Assembly (NCBI GenBank): GCA_947053545.1
Contig: CAMRSY010000002.1
Coordinates: forward strand, 42,364 to 106,363
Reading direction: 5' to 3'
From: an uncultured Clostridia bacterium
GTDB lineage: Bacteria > Bacillota > Clostridia > Christensenellales > Borkfalkiaceae
Length of the DNA: 64,000 bases
Part shown: positions 34,163-42,758 of the stretch, in pieces
How the letters are laid out: every line of letters starts with the position of its first letter
Position numbering within the stretch: position 1 is the first letter of the stretch
Translations under genes and position numbers: made by a program
The notes under the pieces: generated by a model
What the model saw: only the letters and a program-made list of their open reading frames with translations
Told to the model about the DNA's origin: nothing
The model's database searches: none

Positions 34163-34301
34163 ACGCAGATATTTTGAATTTATTTTACGGCAAAATACCG
34201 CAAGATAATCCGTCAATTAAAATACGTACGCTTTATCAGTCTTATCAATTTGCTTATAAATGTTTCCTTGCAAAAATATTTATTGCTTAAAAAAATTGCA
34301 T

Positions 34302-34328
34302 GTATAAATTTTTTCACAACAGTCAATA
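34302..34328 (+). promoter_or_regulatory. Sigma-F-like promoter of spoIIR
   Basis: GTATA, 15-base spacer, GTCAATA; the same elements and spacing precede yyaC. spoIIR is sigma-F dependent in Bacillus. Confidence 0.5.
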
Positions 34329-34349
34329 CATTGTCCGTGAGGTGAAAAA

Positions 34350-34883
34350 ATGAAAAAGTTTTTAATTGCAATGGCTCTTTTACTAACGGTTGCGGCTACA
34401 ATAGTATTCGTAAATTTAAAAAGCACGGACGCAACTCAGGCTTACGCCGACTACCTGCGCATTCACGTAAGGGCAAATTCAAATTCGGCAGAAGACCAGC
34501 AGGTAAAATACGAAGTTAAGGACGAGGTGGTAAAATTCGTTACTCCTTACATAAAGGAATGCGTAGACAAGCAGACTGCCGTAAACGTTATGAAAGAAAT
34601 TTTACCCGAAATAGAAAAGGTATGCGACAAGGCTTTAAAACAGCGCGGCTATAATTACGGAGCACGCGCCCAAATAAGGGAAGAAAAATTTCCCACCCGC
34701 GTTTACGGCGATTTAACTTTGGAAGAAGGAGTTTACGACGCGCTTATCGTCGAATTAGGTTCCGGTACGGGCGACAACTGGTGGTGCGTAATATATCCGC
34801 CGCTTTGTTTCACCTCGGCAAGCGCCGACGTGGAATACCGCTCGATTATCGCGGATATTATAAATAGGTTTAAAAGAAAGTAA
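34350..34883 (+). CDS. spoIIR: Stage II sporulation protein R
   Basis: Secreted signalling protein made in the forespore that triggers SpoIIGA to process pro-sigma-E in the mother cell. 177 residues: an N-terminal signal segment, then LRIHVRANSNSAEDQ near residue 36-50, FPTRVYGDLTLEEGVYDAL near 113, and GDNWWCVIYPPLCF near 140, all signatures of the family. GAGGTG precedes the ATG. Confidence 0.96.
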   Translation: MKKFLIAMALLLTVAATIVFVNLKSTDATQAYADYLRIHVRANSNSAEDQQVKYEVKDEVVKFVTPYIKECVDKQTAVNVMKEILPEIEKVCDKALKQRGYNYGARAQIREEKFPTRVYGDLTLEEGVYDALIVELGSGTGDNWWCVIYPPLCFTSASADVEYRSIIADIINRFKRK

Positions 34884-34885
34884 AA

Positions 34886-34925
34886 AAATGTTCCGCTATA
34901 CACATAGCGGAACATTTAATTTTTA
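34886..34925 (+). terminator. Terminator of spoIIR
   Basis: Fourteen-base stem AAATGTTCCGCTAT and complement, four-base loop, then TAATTTTT, directly after the stop codon. Confidence 0.9.
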
Positions 34926-35000
34926 AACTTTGCCATTGACTTGTTTCTATAGTCTCTATATAATGTAATTGTAAAATATAACAAGGCACTCACCTTAAAT

Positions 35001-35506
35001 ATGAAAAAAAAATTTTAATAGTTGTAGCGGTTATATTAGTTTTCGTTTTATGTATAATAGTATTGCTTTCCGCTATTCCCGGATTTTGGGCAAGCTGTTC
35101 ACGTAAAAACAATCTGCCCGTCAAACGAACTTTTATTCAGTGTACAATTAAAGATGCCTCTGATAAAAAAATTTACGGGGCTTTCGATTACAGCTCGGAA
35201 AATAACGTTTTATCACTTCATCAAAACACCGCATATAAACTAGAAATATCAGTTATCTACAACGTTACAGGCAACGATACAAATAACGGTTCTTACGGTC
35301 CCTTAACCTTAAATAACGATAAACTTAAATTAACGTTCGATATAAAGGCGATAAATTTAAATATTAGCGAATATATCGACGACCGTAAATTAATCGTTTA
35401 TTCTTTAAAAGGACAAAATAAAGGTATCACTACGGAAATAAATATACAGTATAACGACGTTAATAACGAAATTATTCCTCTTACGTTTACAGTTAATTTT
35501 ATATAA
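35001..35506 (+). pseudogene. Secreted/membrane-anchored protein with frame broken at an A9 run
   Basis: The long frame (to 35506) has no usual start codon before a TTG at 35063. However, an ATG at 35001 followed by nine A leads, if one A is added, straight into it and yields a perfect signal or anchor segment (MKKKILIVVAVILVF, then LCIIVLLSAIPG). As written, the ATG frame stops after five codons. The body of about 130 residues is a soluble, beta-rich extracytoplasmic domain that I do not recognise. Either the run of A is a slippage site that gives some functional product, or the gene is newly broken, or the count is a sequencing error. Confidence 0.6.
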
Positions 35507-35541
35507 AAAGCGGAGCGGTTAAAACCGCTCCGCTTTTATTA
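35506..35541. terminator. Bidirectional terminator
   Basis: Fifteen-base perfect stem AAAAGCGGAGCGGTT and complement with a two-base centre, flanked by A and T runs, between convergent genes. Confidence 0.93.
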
Positions 35542-36015
35542 AATTAAACATATTTTTTTATTCTGCGATAACGCGTATTTTACGGTGTAATGCGTTCCTC
35601 CCGTATTCGTGCGCCTGTACGCTATAAGAAGGCTGCTGTTATCAACCATAAACCTGTCTCGCATCTGCATACACCCTTTGTAATACCGACCGTTCAAAAC
35701 TTTTACCTGATTGCAGTTTTTTAAAATTTCGTCGTATTTTTTCTTTTCTTCCGCGCTAAAATATCTGCTTTGTCCTTCACACGGAATACAGGCTATAAGT
35801 TTTAAATGCGGATAATTTTCTTTCAATCCCGCAACCGTCTGCGCAGCAAGCAAATCGAAACCTGCAGCCATACCGCACAAAAAGGTATCATAACCGCCGT
35901 CAATAAATTCTTTTAAAACTTTTACAAGATAATCGGTGTCCAAATCGCCGCCTAAATTTCTGTGTCCGGTAAAAGCGCACGTTTTATCTATATTTTTAAT
36001 TAAATCAGCGGGCAT
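35539..36015 (-). CDS. SLOG-family (DUF1273/YpsA-like) nucleotide-binding protein
   Basis: 158 residues. Pattern CAFTGHRNLG at the start, GGYDTFLCGMAAGFDLLAA near 42-60 (the SLOG glycine-rich nucleotide site), IPCEGQSRYFSAEEKKKYDEIL, and NTGGTHYTVKYA at the end. SLOG proteins bind nucleotide-derived ligands; YpsA affects cell division and stress in Firmicutes. It overlaps the 3' end of rsmG by 16 bases and is co-transcribed. Confidence 0.87.
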   Translation of the reverse strand: MPADLIKNIDKTCAFTGHRNLGGDLDTDYLVKVLKEFIDGGYDTFLCGMAAGFDLLAAQTVAGLKENYPHLKLIACIPCEGQSRYFSAEEKKKYDEILKNCNQVKVLNGRYYKGCMQMRDRFMVDNSSLLIAYRRTNTGGTHYTVKYALSQNKKICLI

Positions 36016-36683
36016 TTTCTTTCTTTTCCCTGACCGCGCGGATATTTTTCGGGCGTTTTTTTAATTTTGTTTACAACTATTAAAGTTCTTTTTTCTCCGT
36101 TGGGCAGCTCGTACTTTTCAACCTTTTCAAGTTCTCCCCCCAATATTTCAAAAGCTTTTTCCGCTTCTTTCAGCTCTTCACCGCAATCCCCTTTATAGGC
36201 TATAAATTTACCGCCCGTTTTTACGAAAGGAATACAGTATTCAGCCAAAGTATTAAGCCGCGCCACTGCGCGCGCAGTAGCAACGTCGAATTGTTCGCGG
36301 TAATTTTTGTCCTTCGCCAGCTCTTCCGCACGTGCGTTAACAACTTTTACACAAGATAAATTCAACTTATCGACAACCGCGTTTAAATAAACGCATTTTT
36401 TTCCCGTGCTTTCCACCAGTGTAAACTGCAGGTCATCCCTTAAAATTTTTAAAGGAACGGAAGGAAATCCCCCGCCCGAACCTATTTCAATAACTTTTGC
36501 TTTCCTTTCGAATAACATATCACCCGCCATGCAATCGAGGAAATGTTTTAAATAAATATCCTTTTCGTCGGTTATCGCGGTTAAATTGAACTTATTATTA
36601 TATTCGAGAAGAATATTTTTAAAAAGTTCGTACCTTTCTTTAAGTTCGCCGTATAAAATTTTTTCGTATCCGGAACATTCCAT
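36000..36683 (-). CDS. rsmG: 16S rRNA (guanine527-N7)-methyltransferase RsmG (GidB)
   Basis: SAM-dependent enzyme modifying G527 of 16S rRNA; loss gives low-level streptomycin resistance in many bacteria. From the ATG at 36683 there are 227 residues with FNLTAITDEKDIYLKHFLDC, the SAM loop VIEIGSGGGFPSVPLKI, and ATARAVARLNTLAEYC. A TTG at 36704 is possible but lacks any ribosome site. Its place beside the origin is conserved across Firmicutes, although mnmE and mnmG, its usual neighbours, are absent here. Confidence 0.94.
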   Translation of the reverse strand: MECSGYEKILYGELKERYELFKNILLEYNNKFNLTAITDEKDIYLKHFLDCMAGDMLFERKAKVIEIGSGGGFPSVPLKILRDDLQFTLVESTGKKCVYLNAVVDKLNLSCVKVVNARAEELAKDKNYREQFDVATARAVARLNTLAEYCIPFVKTGGKFIAYKGDCGEELKEAEKAFEILGGELEKVEKYELPNGEKRTLIVVNKIKKTPEKYPRGQGKERKCPLI

Positions 36684-37096
36684 ATCCCGTTTATTGTAGC
36701 ACACAATAATTTTATGTTCAAGCTTTTTAATAAAACCGTTTAATTGTACAATAAGTTATCTACCGGTTGACAATCTGCTGTCGATAAGTTGCAAATTTTA
36801 CAAAATCCGTCAAAAACGCTTTTTTTATATAACTTTCAAATTTTAATTTATCAACTTATCAACCGTTTATCAACTTAATTTCCAACAATAATTTTTAAAA
36901 GAAAGTGTATTCAAAACTTTTAAAATAAGCTTATTTTGTTGCATTTTTCAGCTATTTTTGTTATTATGTTTAAGGTATTAATTTACGTATGGACAGTTTA
37001 TCTACAATTCAACCGTTCCCTACTAATAATACTACCGTTAATTAAAAATAATTATAAAATAAATACTTTAATATATTTTTACAAAAAGGGGCTTGT
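36684..37096. other. Candidate chromosomal origin (oriC) and dnaN control region
   Basis: About 410 very AT-rich bases between divergent rsmG and dnaN. DnaA-box-like 9-mers: TTATCTACC (36756), TTATCAACT (36848), TTATCAACC (36856), TTATCAACT (36867) and TTATCTACA (36998, one mismatch to TTATCCACA), all in one orientation. A sigma-A promoter for dnaN lies among them. Strand bias of genes changes here. dnaA itself is not adjacent, so this may be the origin or only a DnaA-controlled promoter. Confidence 0.65.
36939..36967 (+). promoter_or_regulatory. Sigma-A promoter of dnaN
   Basis: TTGCAT, 17-base spacer, TATTAT, with a DnaA-like box (36998-37006) just downstream. Confidence 0.6.
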
Positions 37097-38203
37097 ATGA
37101 AAATTATTTGCGAAGGAATAGATTTGTCCGAAGCGGTTTTAAAAGTTATAAAGGCATGCGCTTCCAGAACTACCGTTCCCGTAATGGAATGTATTAAAAT
37201 TTCGGCCAAAAACGATACCATTACTTTAACTGCGACCGACGGTGAAATAGCTATTCAAAAGAAGATAAAAGCGGAAATTTGCGAGGAAGGGGAAATTTGC
37301 GTACCCGGCAAATTCTTTTCCGATTTCATTAAAAAACTGGAGGGAGTACAAATAACTCTTTCCGCAAAGAACGGAAAGATGGACATAATTTATGCAGACA
37401 GCCAAACCTGTATGCAGGTGCTTTCCGCCGACGATTTTCCCAAGGTAGATACCGACGTAAACGACAATTCGGTGGTTTTAAAGACGGACGAGCTTAAAAA
37501 ACTTATTTCTTCAACGTCGTTTTGCTGTGCTACAGACGATTCGCGCCCTATATTAAAAGGCTGTCAGATAGTAGTTTCGGGCAACGACGTTTGCGTTACG
37601 GCTTTAGACGGTTTTCGTCTTGCAACCGCAAAGGGAAAAGTTATATCTTCTACGGGGGATTTGGAAATAATTTGCCCTGCAAGAACGCTTAACGAAATAG
37701 AAAAGATGCTTCCTTCCGACGGCGGTGAAACGGAACTTAAAATTAAAAGGGGTGTTTTGCTTGTCTGTGTGGAAGATACCGTTTTGACTTCCAGCCTTTA
37801 TAACGGCGATTTTATAAAAAAGGACAACATTATTCCCAAAACCTATCTTACAACCGTTACGGTAGAACGTGAAATGTTAAAAGCTTCAATCGAGCGCGCG
37901 GCTATACTGGTGCGCGGCGACAGAAACAGCCTTATCATTATGGATATAGGTCAGGGTAAAGTGGAAATTTCGTCTAATTCGGAAATAGGCAATGTAAACG
38001 AACCCGTAAAAGCCGACGTTCAGGGCAAGGATTTGAAGATTGCAATGAATTCGAAATTCATTACCGAAGCAATAAACGCCACCGGCGAAGAAGAGATAGT
38101 TATATCGTTTAACAATTCTGTTCAGCCGTTTATTTGCGAAAATAAATGCAATAAAGACGTATTATATTTAATTTTGCCCGTAAGGACGACGAATAACGCT
38201 TGA
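37097..38203 (+). CDS. dnaN: DNA polymerase III sliding clamp (beta subunit)
   Basis: Ring-shaped processivity clamp. 368 residues, the normal length, in three repeated domains; visible are the N-terminal MKIICEGIDLSEAVLKVIKACASRTTVPVM-like first strand-helix (split here for length), DDSRPILKGCQI in the middle domain, TALDGFRLA, and the C-terminal LILPVRT. AAAGGGG precedes the ATG. In most Firmicutes dnaN follows dnaA and is followed by recF and gyrB; here it stands first and is followed by rpmH in the same direction. Confidence 0.96.
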   Translation: MKIICEGIDLSEAVLKVIKACASRTTVPVMECIKISAKNDTITLTATDGEIAIQKKIKAEICEEGEICVPGKFFSDFIKKLEGVQITLSAKNGKMDIIYADSQTCMQVLSADDFPKVDTDVNDNSVVLKTDELKKLISSTSFCCATDDSRPILKGCQIVVSGNDVCVTALDGFRLATAKGKVISSTGDLEIICPARTLNEIEKMLPSDGGETELKIKRGVLLVCVEDTVLTSSLYNGDFIKKDNIIPKTYLTTVTVEREMLKASIERAAILVRGDRNSLIIMDIGQGKVEISSNSEIGNVNEPVKADVQGKDLKIAMNSKFITEAINATGEEEIVISFNNSVQPFICENKCNKDVLYLILPVRTTNNA

Positions 38204-38324
38204 CTTGACAATTAAAAAAATTATAAAATAACATCGTGACGCCGATATTTCATTTTTAATGTTAAAAATTTAATCGCGCGTTATCAGATAAAATAATAAA
38301 TAAACCAAAACGGAGTAAATAAAA

Positions 38325-38459
38325 ATGAAAAGAACCTATCAGCCTAAGAAAAGACAGAGAAGCAAAGTTCACGGTTTCAGAAAGCGTATGGCTTCGACTG
38401 CGGGCAGGAAAGTTTTAAAAAGAAGAAGAAACAAGGGTAGAAAAAAGCTCAGCGCATAA
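38325..38459 (+). CDS. rpmH: 50S ribosomal protein L34
   Basis: 44 residues, all typical: [20 protein letters not shown], then [11 protein letters not shown] and a basic tail. CGGAG precedes the ATG. First gene of the rpmH-rnpA-yidD-yidC-jag operon. Confidence 0.97.
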   Translation: MKRTYQPKKRQRSKVHGFRKRMASTAGRKVLKRRRNKGRKKLSA

Positions 38460-38542
38460 TAAGGGTATATCGGTAAACCTATACTTTAGATGTTTTGCCG
38501 GTACACAAAGGCGGATATCGGTAAATTCAGGTTCGGGTATAG

Positions 38543-38866
38543 ATGAAATACGCAAGGCTTAAAAAAAACGCCGATTTTCAAAGGCTTTTCAAAAAAGGTA
38601 AAAAAGTTTATTCAAAATACCTTACTGTAATTTATAATTACTGCAGCGGAAAAACGGTTATGGGAATAGCCGTTTCCAAAAAGCACGGAAAAGCCGTTAA
38701 ACGCAACCGTATAAAAAGGCTTGTCCGCGCCGCTTTTTCAGAATGTTTGGAAAAGTTAAACGGCAGCTATTCGCTTGTGATATTGCCTAAAGTATGCGAG
38801 AGTTACAGCTTTAAGGATATGAAACAAAGCCTTTTAACGTGTTTTAGAGCTATGGAAATAAAGTGA
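38543..38866 (+). CDS. rnpA: Ribonuclease P protein component
   Basis: Protein subunit of RNase P, which trims tRNA 5' ends. 107 residues with the start LKKNADFQRLFKKGKK and the signature KRNRIKRLVRAAF near residue 53-65. Overlaps yidD by four bases. Confidence 0.95.
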   Translation: MKYARLKKNADFQRLFKKGKKVYSKYLTVIYNYCSGKTVMGIAVSKKHGKAVKRNRIKRLVRAAFSECLEKLNGSYSLVILPKVCESYSFKDMKQSLLTCFRAMEIK

Positions 38867-39147
38867 AATTTTTATTTTCGTACGACAGATGGGCAATATT
38901 TAAACCGTGGTTGTGGCTTAAAATAACGGCTATGCATCTGATAGTTTTTTATCAGAAGCATTTTTCCCGTCATACCTGTCTTTACGAACCTACCTGTTCG
39001 GAGTATACTCTCCGCTGCATAAACAATTACGGATTTATAATAGGGGTAATTTTGGGTATTTGGCGTATTTTAAGATGCAACCCCTTTTCCAAGGGCGGGT
39101 ACAACCCCGCGCCCGAAAATTATTTTAAGGTAAAATGGGTTTTATAA
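38863..39147 (+). CDS. yidD: Membrane protein insertion efficiency factor YidD
   Basis: 94 residues. The family core is complete: FYQKHFSRHTCLYEPTCSEYTL, then GIWRILRCNPFSKGGYNP. Short amphipathic membrane-associated protein helping YidC. GTG start overlaps the rnpA stop. Confidence 0.95.
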   Translation: MKFLFSYDRWAIFKPWLWLKITAMHLIVFYQKHFSRHTCLYEPTCSEYTLRCINNYGFIIGVILGIWRILRCNPFSKGGYNPAPENYFKVKWVL

Positions 39148-39165
39148 CCCTTTTAATTTCGGTTA

Positions 39166-40557
39166 ATGTATAATTTATTGGCAGAAAGCGGAACCTTGGG
39201 CTACGGCATCAAGGCAATAAACGACGTAGGGCTAAACTGGATAGGTCAGCTTATACGTATTCTTATCGAGGGGATAGGAGTAGTCGGCGTGGGCATTATC
39301 GTGTTCACACTTATTTTAAAGACTATCGTATTGCCTCTCGATATTTATTCGCGCATTAAAGGAAAAAAGCAGGCTCTTATTATGGAGCGTATGCGTCCTC
39401 AGATGGAAAAACTGCAAAAGCAGTATGCCAACGATAAAAATATGTACAACCAAAAGGTTGTGGAACTGCAGAAAAAAAGCGGATATTCCATGTTGGGCGC
39501 TTGCCTTCCTATGATTGTTTCGCTTGTCATATTCATCATAGTCTTTAACGCGTTTTCAACTTATTCGCAGTACGCAAATTTAAAAAATTATAACGAAATG
39601 GTAAAGGTATATAACGGAGTTGTGCAAACGTACGTTATAGACGAAAATAATCCCGACGGATTTTTAACGCTGGTTACCGACGAAAATAATCCCGATTTTA
39701 TCGATTATACCGTAAATTACCAGAAATTCGCCGACCATTACAACAGCGTTAAAATAGGCAGCGACGAAGATTACGGTACAAACGAAAAAAGCGTTCAGGA
39801 CGTATTCACTTATTTAGTTACCGAATATAAAAAAGAACATAAGGGATACGACGGAAATTTCGATTCAAGTAAGGTAAACGATACCAACGGCGCGGGCGGC
39901 GAGGAAAACCTTACGGAAACGGCTGTTGCCATCAGAAACACTCTCGTTTCATACTATCTGGAAGGACCCGCTGCGCAGGAAGTTAAAAAACATTACGAAA
40001 GCGGACACAACAACAGTTTCCTTTGGGTGCGCAACCTCTGGTATCCCGACAGCACGTTAAATAAAGAAATACCCGATTTCTCGAAATTCAAATCTACCGT
40101 AACAAAAGCTTCGATAGGCGACGATTATGCCGAAAGTTACAACAAGGTAACCGCGGCGCTGGGCTCGCAGAAAGGGCACTATAACGGATATTTCGTTTTA
40201 ATTATTCTTTCAATAGGGCTGATGCTGTTGCAACAGTGGATATCTATGCGCGCAAACAAGTCGGTTAACGAATTGGGCACGGTAGACGGCGCGGGCGCAA
40301 AGACCAACAAGTGGATGATGATTATGATGCCAATCATTTACGGTATATTCTCATTCTTCTACAGCGCGTCTTTCTCGTTGTATATGATTACCAACACCGT
40401 TTACGGCATCGTCACAATGCTTATTATCAACAAGTGCGTTGACGTTTGGTTTAAAAAGAAGGAAGAGAAAGGCGAACTTGACGCGTATTTAAGCAAGAAA
40501 CAGAAAAAGAGTAAAAACGGCGGATTAAAGAGCAGAAACGTTAAAAAAGTAAAGTAA
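39166..40557 (+). CDS. yidC: Membrane insertase YidC/OxaA with a large extracytoplasmic insertion
   Basis: Inserts proteins into the cytoplasmic membrane. 463 residues, longer than usual Gram-positive YidC (about 260-330). Seen: first core helix GIIVFTLILKTIVLPL, in which Lys replaces the usual Arg of the hydrophilic groove; the cytoplasmic hairpin RPQMEKLQKQYANDKNMYNQ; second helix to about residue 130; then a polar region of about 140 residues before the conserved FLWVRNLWYPD motif; then three more helices and a basic tail. No lipobox is seen. Confidence 0.93.
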   Translation: MYNLLAESGTLGYGIKAINDVGLNWIGQLIRILIEGIGVVGVGIIVFTLILKTIVLPLDIYSRIKGKKQALIMERMRPQMEKLQKQYANDKNMYNQKVVELQKKSGYSMLGACLPMIVSLVIFIIVFNAFSTYSQYANLKNYNEMVKVYNGVVQTYVIDENNPDGFLTLVTDENNPDFIDYTVNYQKFADHYNSVKIGSDEDYGTNEKSVQDVFTYLVTEYKKEHKGYDGNFDSSKVNDTNGAGGEENLTETAVAIRNTLVSYYLEGPAAQEVKKHYESGHNNSFLWVRNLWYPDSTLNKEIPDFSKFKSTVTKASIGDDYAESYNKVTAALGSQKGHYNGYFVLIILSIGLMLLQQWISMRANKSVNELGTVDGAGAKTNKWMMIMMPIIYGIFSFFYSASFSLYMITNTVYGIVTMLIINKCVDVWFKKKEEKGELDAYLSKKQKKSKNGGLKSRNVKKVK

Positions 40558-40572
40558 TATTCAGGAGCAGAG

Positions 40573-41406
40573 ATGGACGAAAAAAACGTGTACAGCGGTA
40601 AGACCGTTGAAGACGCCATACAGGTCGGCTTACAGACACTTCAAACGACCGAAGACCAGGTTGAAATAACCGTGCTGGACGAGGGCAAAAAGAAACTTAT
40701 AGGCGGCGTTAAAGCGCGCGTAAAGATGGTAAAAAAGGTTTCCGACGGTGTCAGGGCGGTAGAATTTATCGACGGATTAACGCAAATTTTAAAGTTGAAT
40801 TCGGTTTGCGAAATAGTTTCCGACGACGATAAGCTGGAAATTAACATAACTTCTACCGAAAGCAATCACATTATCGGACATCACGGCGAGGTTTTAGACG
40901 CCATTCAAACGCTTGCGGGCGCAGTTGCAAACATTGGCAGGGACGAATACAAAAGAGTTGTCGTCGACTGCGAAAATTACAGGTCCGGCAGGGAAAAAAC
41001 TCTGGTTGAACTTGCCGAAAGGCTTGCAAAAAAGGCTGTGGAAAGGCAGCGCCGCGTAACTCTCGAACCTATGAATCCTTACGAAAGGCGTATAATTCAT
41101 TCTGCTCTTGCCGAAAGCGAAGAGGTTAAAACTATATCCAGCGGCAAAGAACCCGCAAGATTCGTAATTATTGTGCCCAATAACGAAAAGCCTTATGATG
41201 CAAGAAAGGAACGCCCTTACGGCGACCGCAACGACCGCAGAGGCGACCGTGACAGGCGCGGACGCGACAGAGGCGAAAGAAGGCCCCGCGAAAGGCGCGA
41301 GGGCGGAGCGCCCCGTTCGGGAGGCAGAAGCGGCGGAAAGAAAGAAATTCATTTCGGTACGTTTTTAGGCAATTCGGGTAACGGCGGAGAAAAGGGCGAA
41401 GAATAA
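40573..41406 (+). CDS. jag: RNA-binding protein Jag (KhpB)
   Basis: 277 residues: Jag N-terminal domain (YSGKTVEDAIQVGLQTL...), a KH domain around residues 80-150 with IIGHHGEVLDAIQTLAG, an R3H domain around 150-205 with EPMNPYERRIIHSAL, then a tail of about 70 residues made mostly of Arg, Asp and Gly. Post-transcriptional regulator tied to cell division and envelope. Last gene of the yidC operon. Confidence 0.93.
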   Translation: MDEKNVYSGKTVEDAIQVGLQTLQTTEDQVEITVLDEGKKKLIGGVKARVKMVKKVSDGVRAVEFIDGLTQILKLNSVCEIVSDDDKLEINITSTESNHIIGHHGEVLDAIQTLAGAVANIGRDEYKRVVVDCENYRSGREKTLVELAERLAKKAVERQRRVTLEPMNPYERRIIHSALAESEEVKTISSGKEPARFVIIVPNNEKPYDARKERPYGDRNDRRGDRDRRGRDRGERRPRERREGGAPRSGGRSGGKKEIHFGTFLGNSGNGGEKGEE

Positions 41407-41470
41407 AAACCGTCGCCTGCAATCTGTCAGGGGATTACCGGATAATAAAAAAGAAATTAATAATTTTCAG

Positions 41471-41504
41471 CGGAACGGCAAAAACTGCCGTTCCGTAATT
41501 TTTG
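41471..41504 (+). terminator. Terminator of the rpmH-jag operon
   Basis: Ten-base stem CGGAACGGCA and complement, five-base loop, then TAATTTTT. Confidence 0.88.
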
Positions 41505-41752
41505 TCGTTTATCTGCCGCAATTATTTAATGTGTGGTTTAAACGCATTTATAACTGTTAACCGAAGTTAAATAACCGTATGAAACACCATTTTAATTAAA
41601 GCATAAACGCTTATAAAGGTACGCAGAGAAAGGGCTCGTGAGGAAAAATAAAAGCATTTGACGGCGTTGGATAAAGTATTCAAAAAAGCGGCAAAATAGT
41701 GAAAATTTCACCTAATTTGAGCATTTTACACAAAAAATGCGCGGTAAAACGC

Positions 41753-41780
41753 TTGATAAAATTTTTGTATTTGGTATAAT
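41753..41780 (+). promoter_or_regulatory. Sigma-A promoter of the small XRE gene
   Basis: TTGATA, 16-base spacer, TATAAT, 34 bases before the start codon. Confidence 0.75.
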
Positions 41781-41814
41781 GATTTTAAGGAAATACGATA
41801 ATCGGAGAACTATT

Positions 41815-42069
41815 ATGACAATTACAGAAGCGGTTGCGTCGCGTTTGGGAGCCATTCTCAAAGAGCGCGGAATGAAGAAGAAAACCTTGGGTAAATTGCC
41901 GGGTGTTAAAGCTCAGAGCATAAGCAATATATTCAGAAGCAAAAGCGTTTCCGGCATAAGCATGACTACGCTCTACAGAATATGCCGCGCGTTGGGAATA
42001 AGTATGTCGGAGTTTTTAAACGACCCTATTTTCGACAATCTTGAACTTCCCGACGACGTTCAGAATTAA
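41815..42069 (+). CDS. Small XRE-family HTH regulator
   Basis: 84 residues: helix-turn-helix KKKTLGKLPGVKAQSISNIFR followed by TLYRICRALGISMSEFLND, the Cro/XRE pattern. CGGAG lies before the ATG at 41815; the longer frame from 41737 starts upstream of the predicted transcription start and is rejected. No target known. Confidence 0.85.
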   Translation: MTITEAVASRLGAILKERGMKKKTLGKLPGVKAQSISNIFRSKSVSGISMTTLYRICRALGISMSEFLNDPIFDNLELPDDVQN

Positions 42070-42082
42070 ATTTAAAAAATTA

Positions 42083-42115
42083 CCGCCCCGCTTTATAAAA
42101 GCGGGGCGGCTTAAT
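42083..42115. terminator. Bidirectional terminator
   Basis: Twelve-base stem CCGCCCCGCTTT and complement with a three-base loop, between convergent genes. Confidence 0.88.
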
Positions 42116-42116
42116 T

Positions 42117-42743
42117 TTACTTTGCCAAACTCTTTATTAAGTCTATCATTTCCTCTTTAGTAATAATTCCGTCCTCGTAAAGCTTTCTTATTTCCGCAAC
42201 GTTACCTGTTGGAGAAGCAGGAGGGGGTGAGGAAAGAGTTTTTCCGCCGTCCTTTTTCTTTTCTTTGAATTTACTATCTTCTATCGACGACATTAAAGCT
42301 TTGTAAACGGTTTTCAGTCCCTTTAACTGAGCGTTAACTATTATTTCTTTATCGTCAACTATTAAATCGCCGTCAACGGCGGGTTTGGGCTTTCCGAAGA
42401 GAGTAGTATTCACATATTCCAGAATGCGGCATTTTTCAGCAGCAACATATTTGAGTTCTATGGCTTCTTCGCTGTAATAATAGGTAGGCGTGGTAAATAT
42501 AAAGCCATGGTTCAACTTCTTTGTTTCCCTGCTTATCAGCATACGGTTTTTGTCGGTAAAGCAAACGAGAATGGGCGCCGTTTCGTTATCGTAGTTTTCT
42601 ACATAGTTGGCGTTTACCACCGCGGCGTCTACAATATTTTCATTGTTCCACAACATTGTCGTAAGGCATTTGACCGCCGTAACCTTATAACCGGTTCTGC
42701 CTTTTGACTGTAAATATTTTTCCACTTTTTCGGCTGTTCTCAT
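42117..42743 (-). CDS. Hypothetical protein with C-terminal SHOCT-like motif
   Basis: 208 residues, soluble. The last 25 (EIRKLYEDGIITKEEMIDLI) match the SHOCT short helical motif; a Pro/Ser-rich linker precedes it. The N-terminal part is strand-rich and could be a PH-like domain. The ATG at 42743 is used, with AAAGGG 11 bases upstream; a TTG two codons earlier is also possible. It follows pckG by nine bases or so in one operon. Confidence 0.72.
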   Translation of the reverse strand: MRTAEKVEKYLQSKGRTGYKVTAVKCLTTMLWNNENIVDAAVVNANYVENYDNETAPILVCFTDKNRMLISRETKKLNHGFIFTTPTYYYSEEAIELKYVAAEKCRILEYVNTTLFGKPKPAVDGDLIVDDKEIIVNAQLKGLKTVYKALMSSIEDSKFKEKKKDGGKTLSSPPPASPTGNVAEIRKLYEDGIITKEEMIDLIKSLAK

Positions 42744-42758
42744 ATACAAAGTTTCCCT

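Larger units (their letters stand above)
41407..41814. other. Intergenic region with jag terminator and promoter of the next gene
   Basis: Contains the terminator at 41471-41502 and a sigma-A promoter at 41753-41780. mnmE and mnmG, which commonly follow jag, are not here. Nothing else recognised. Confidence 0.6.
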
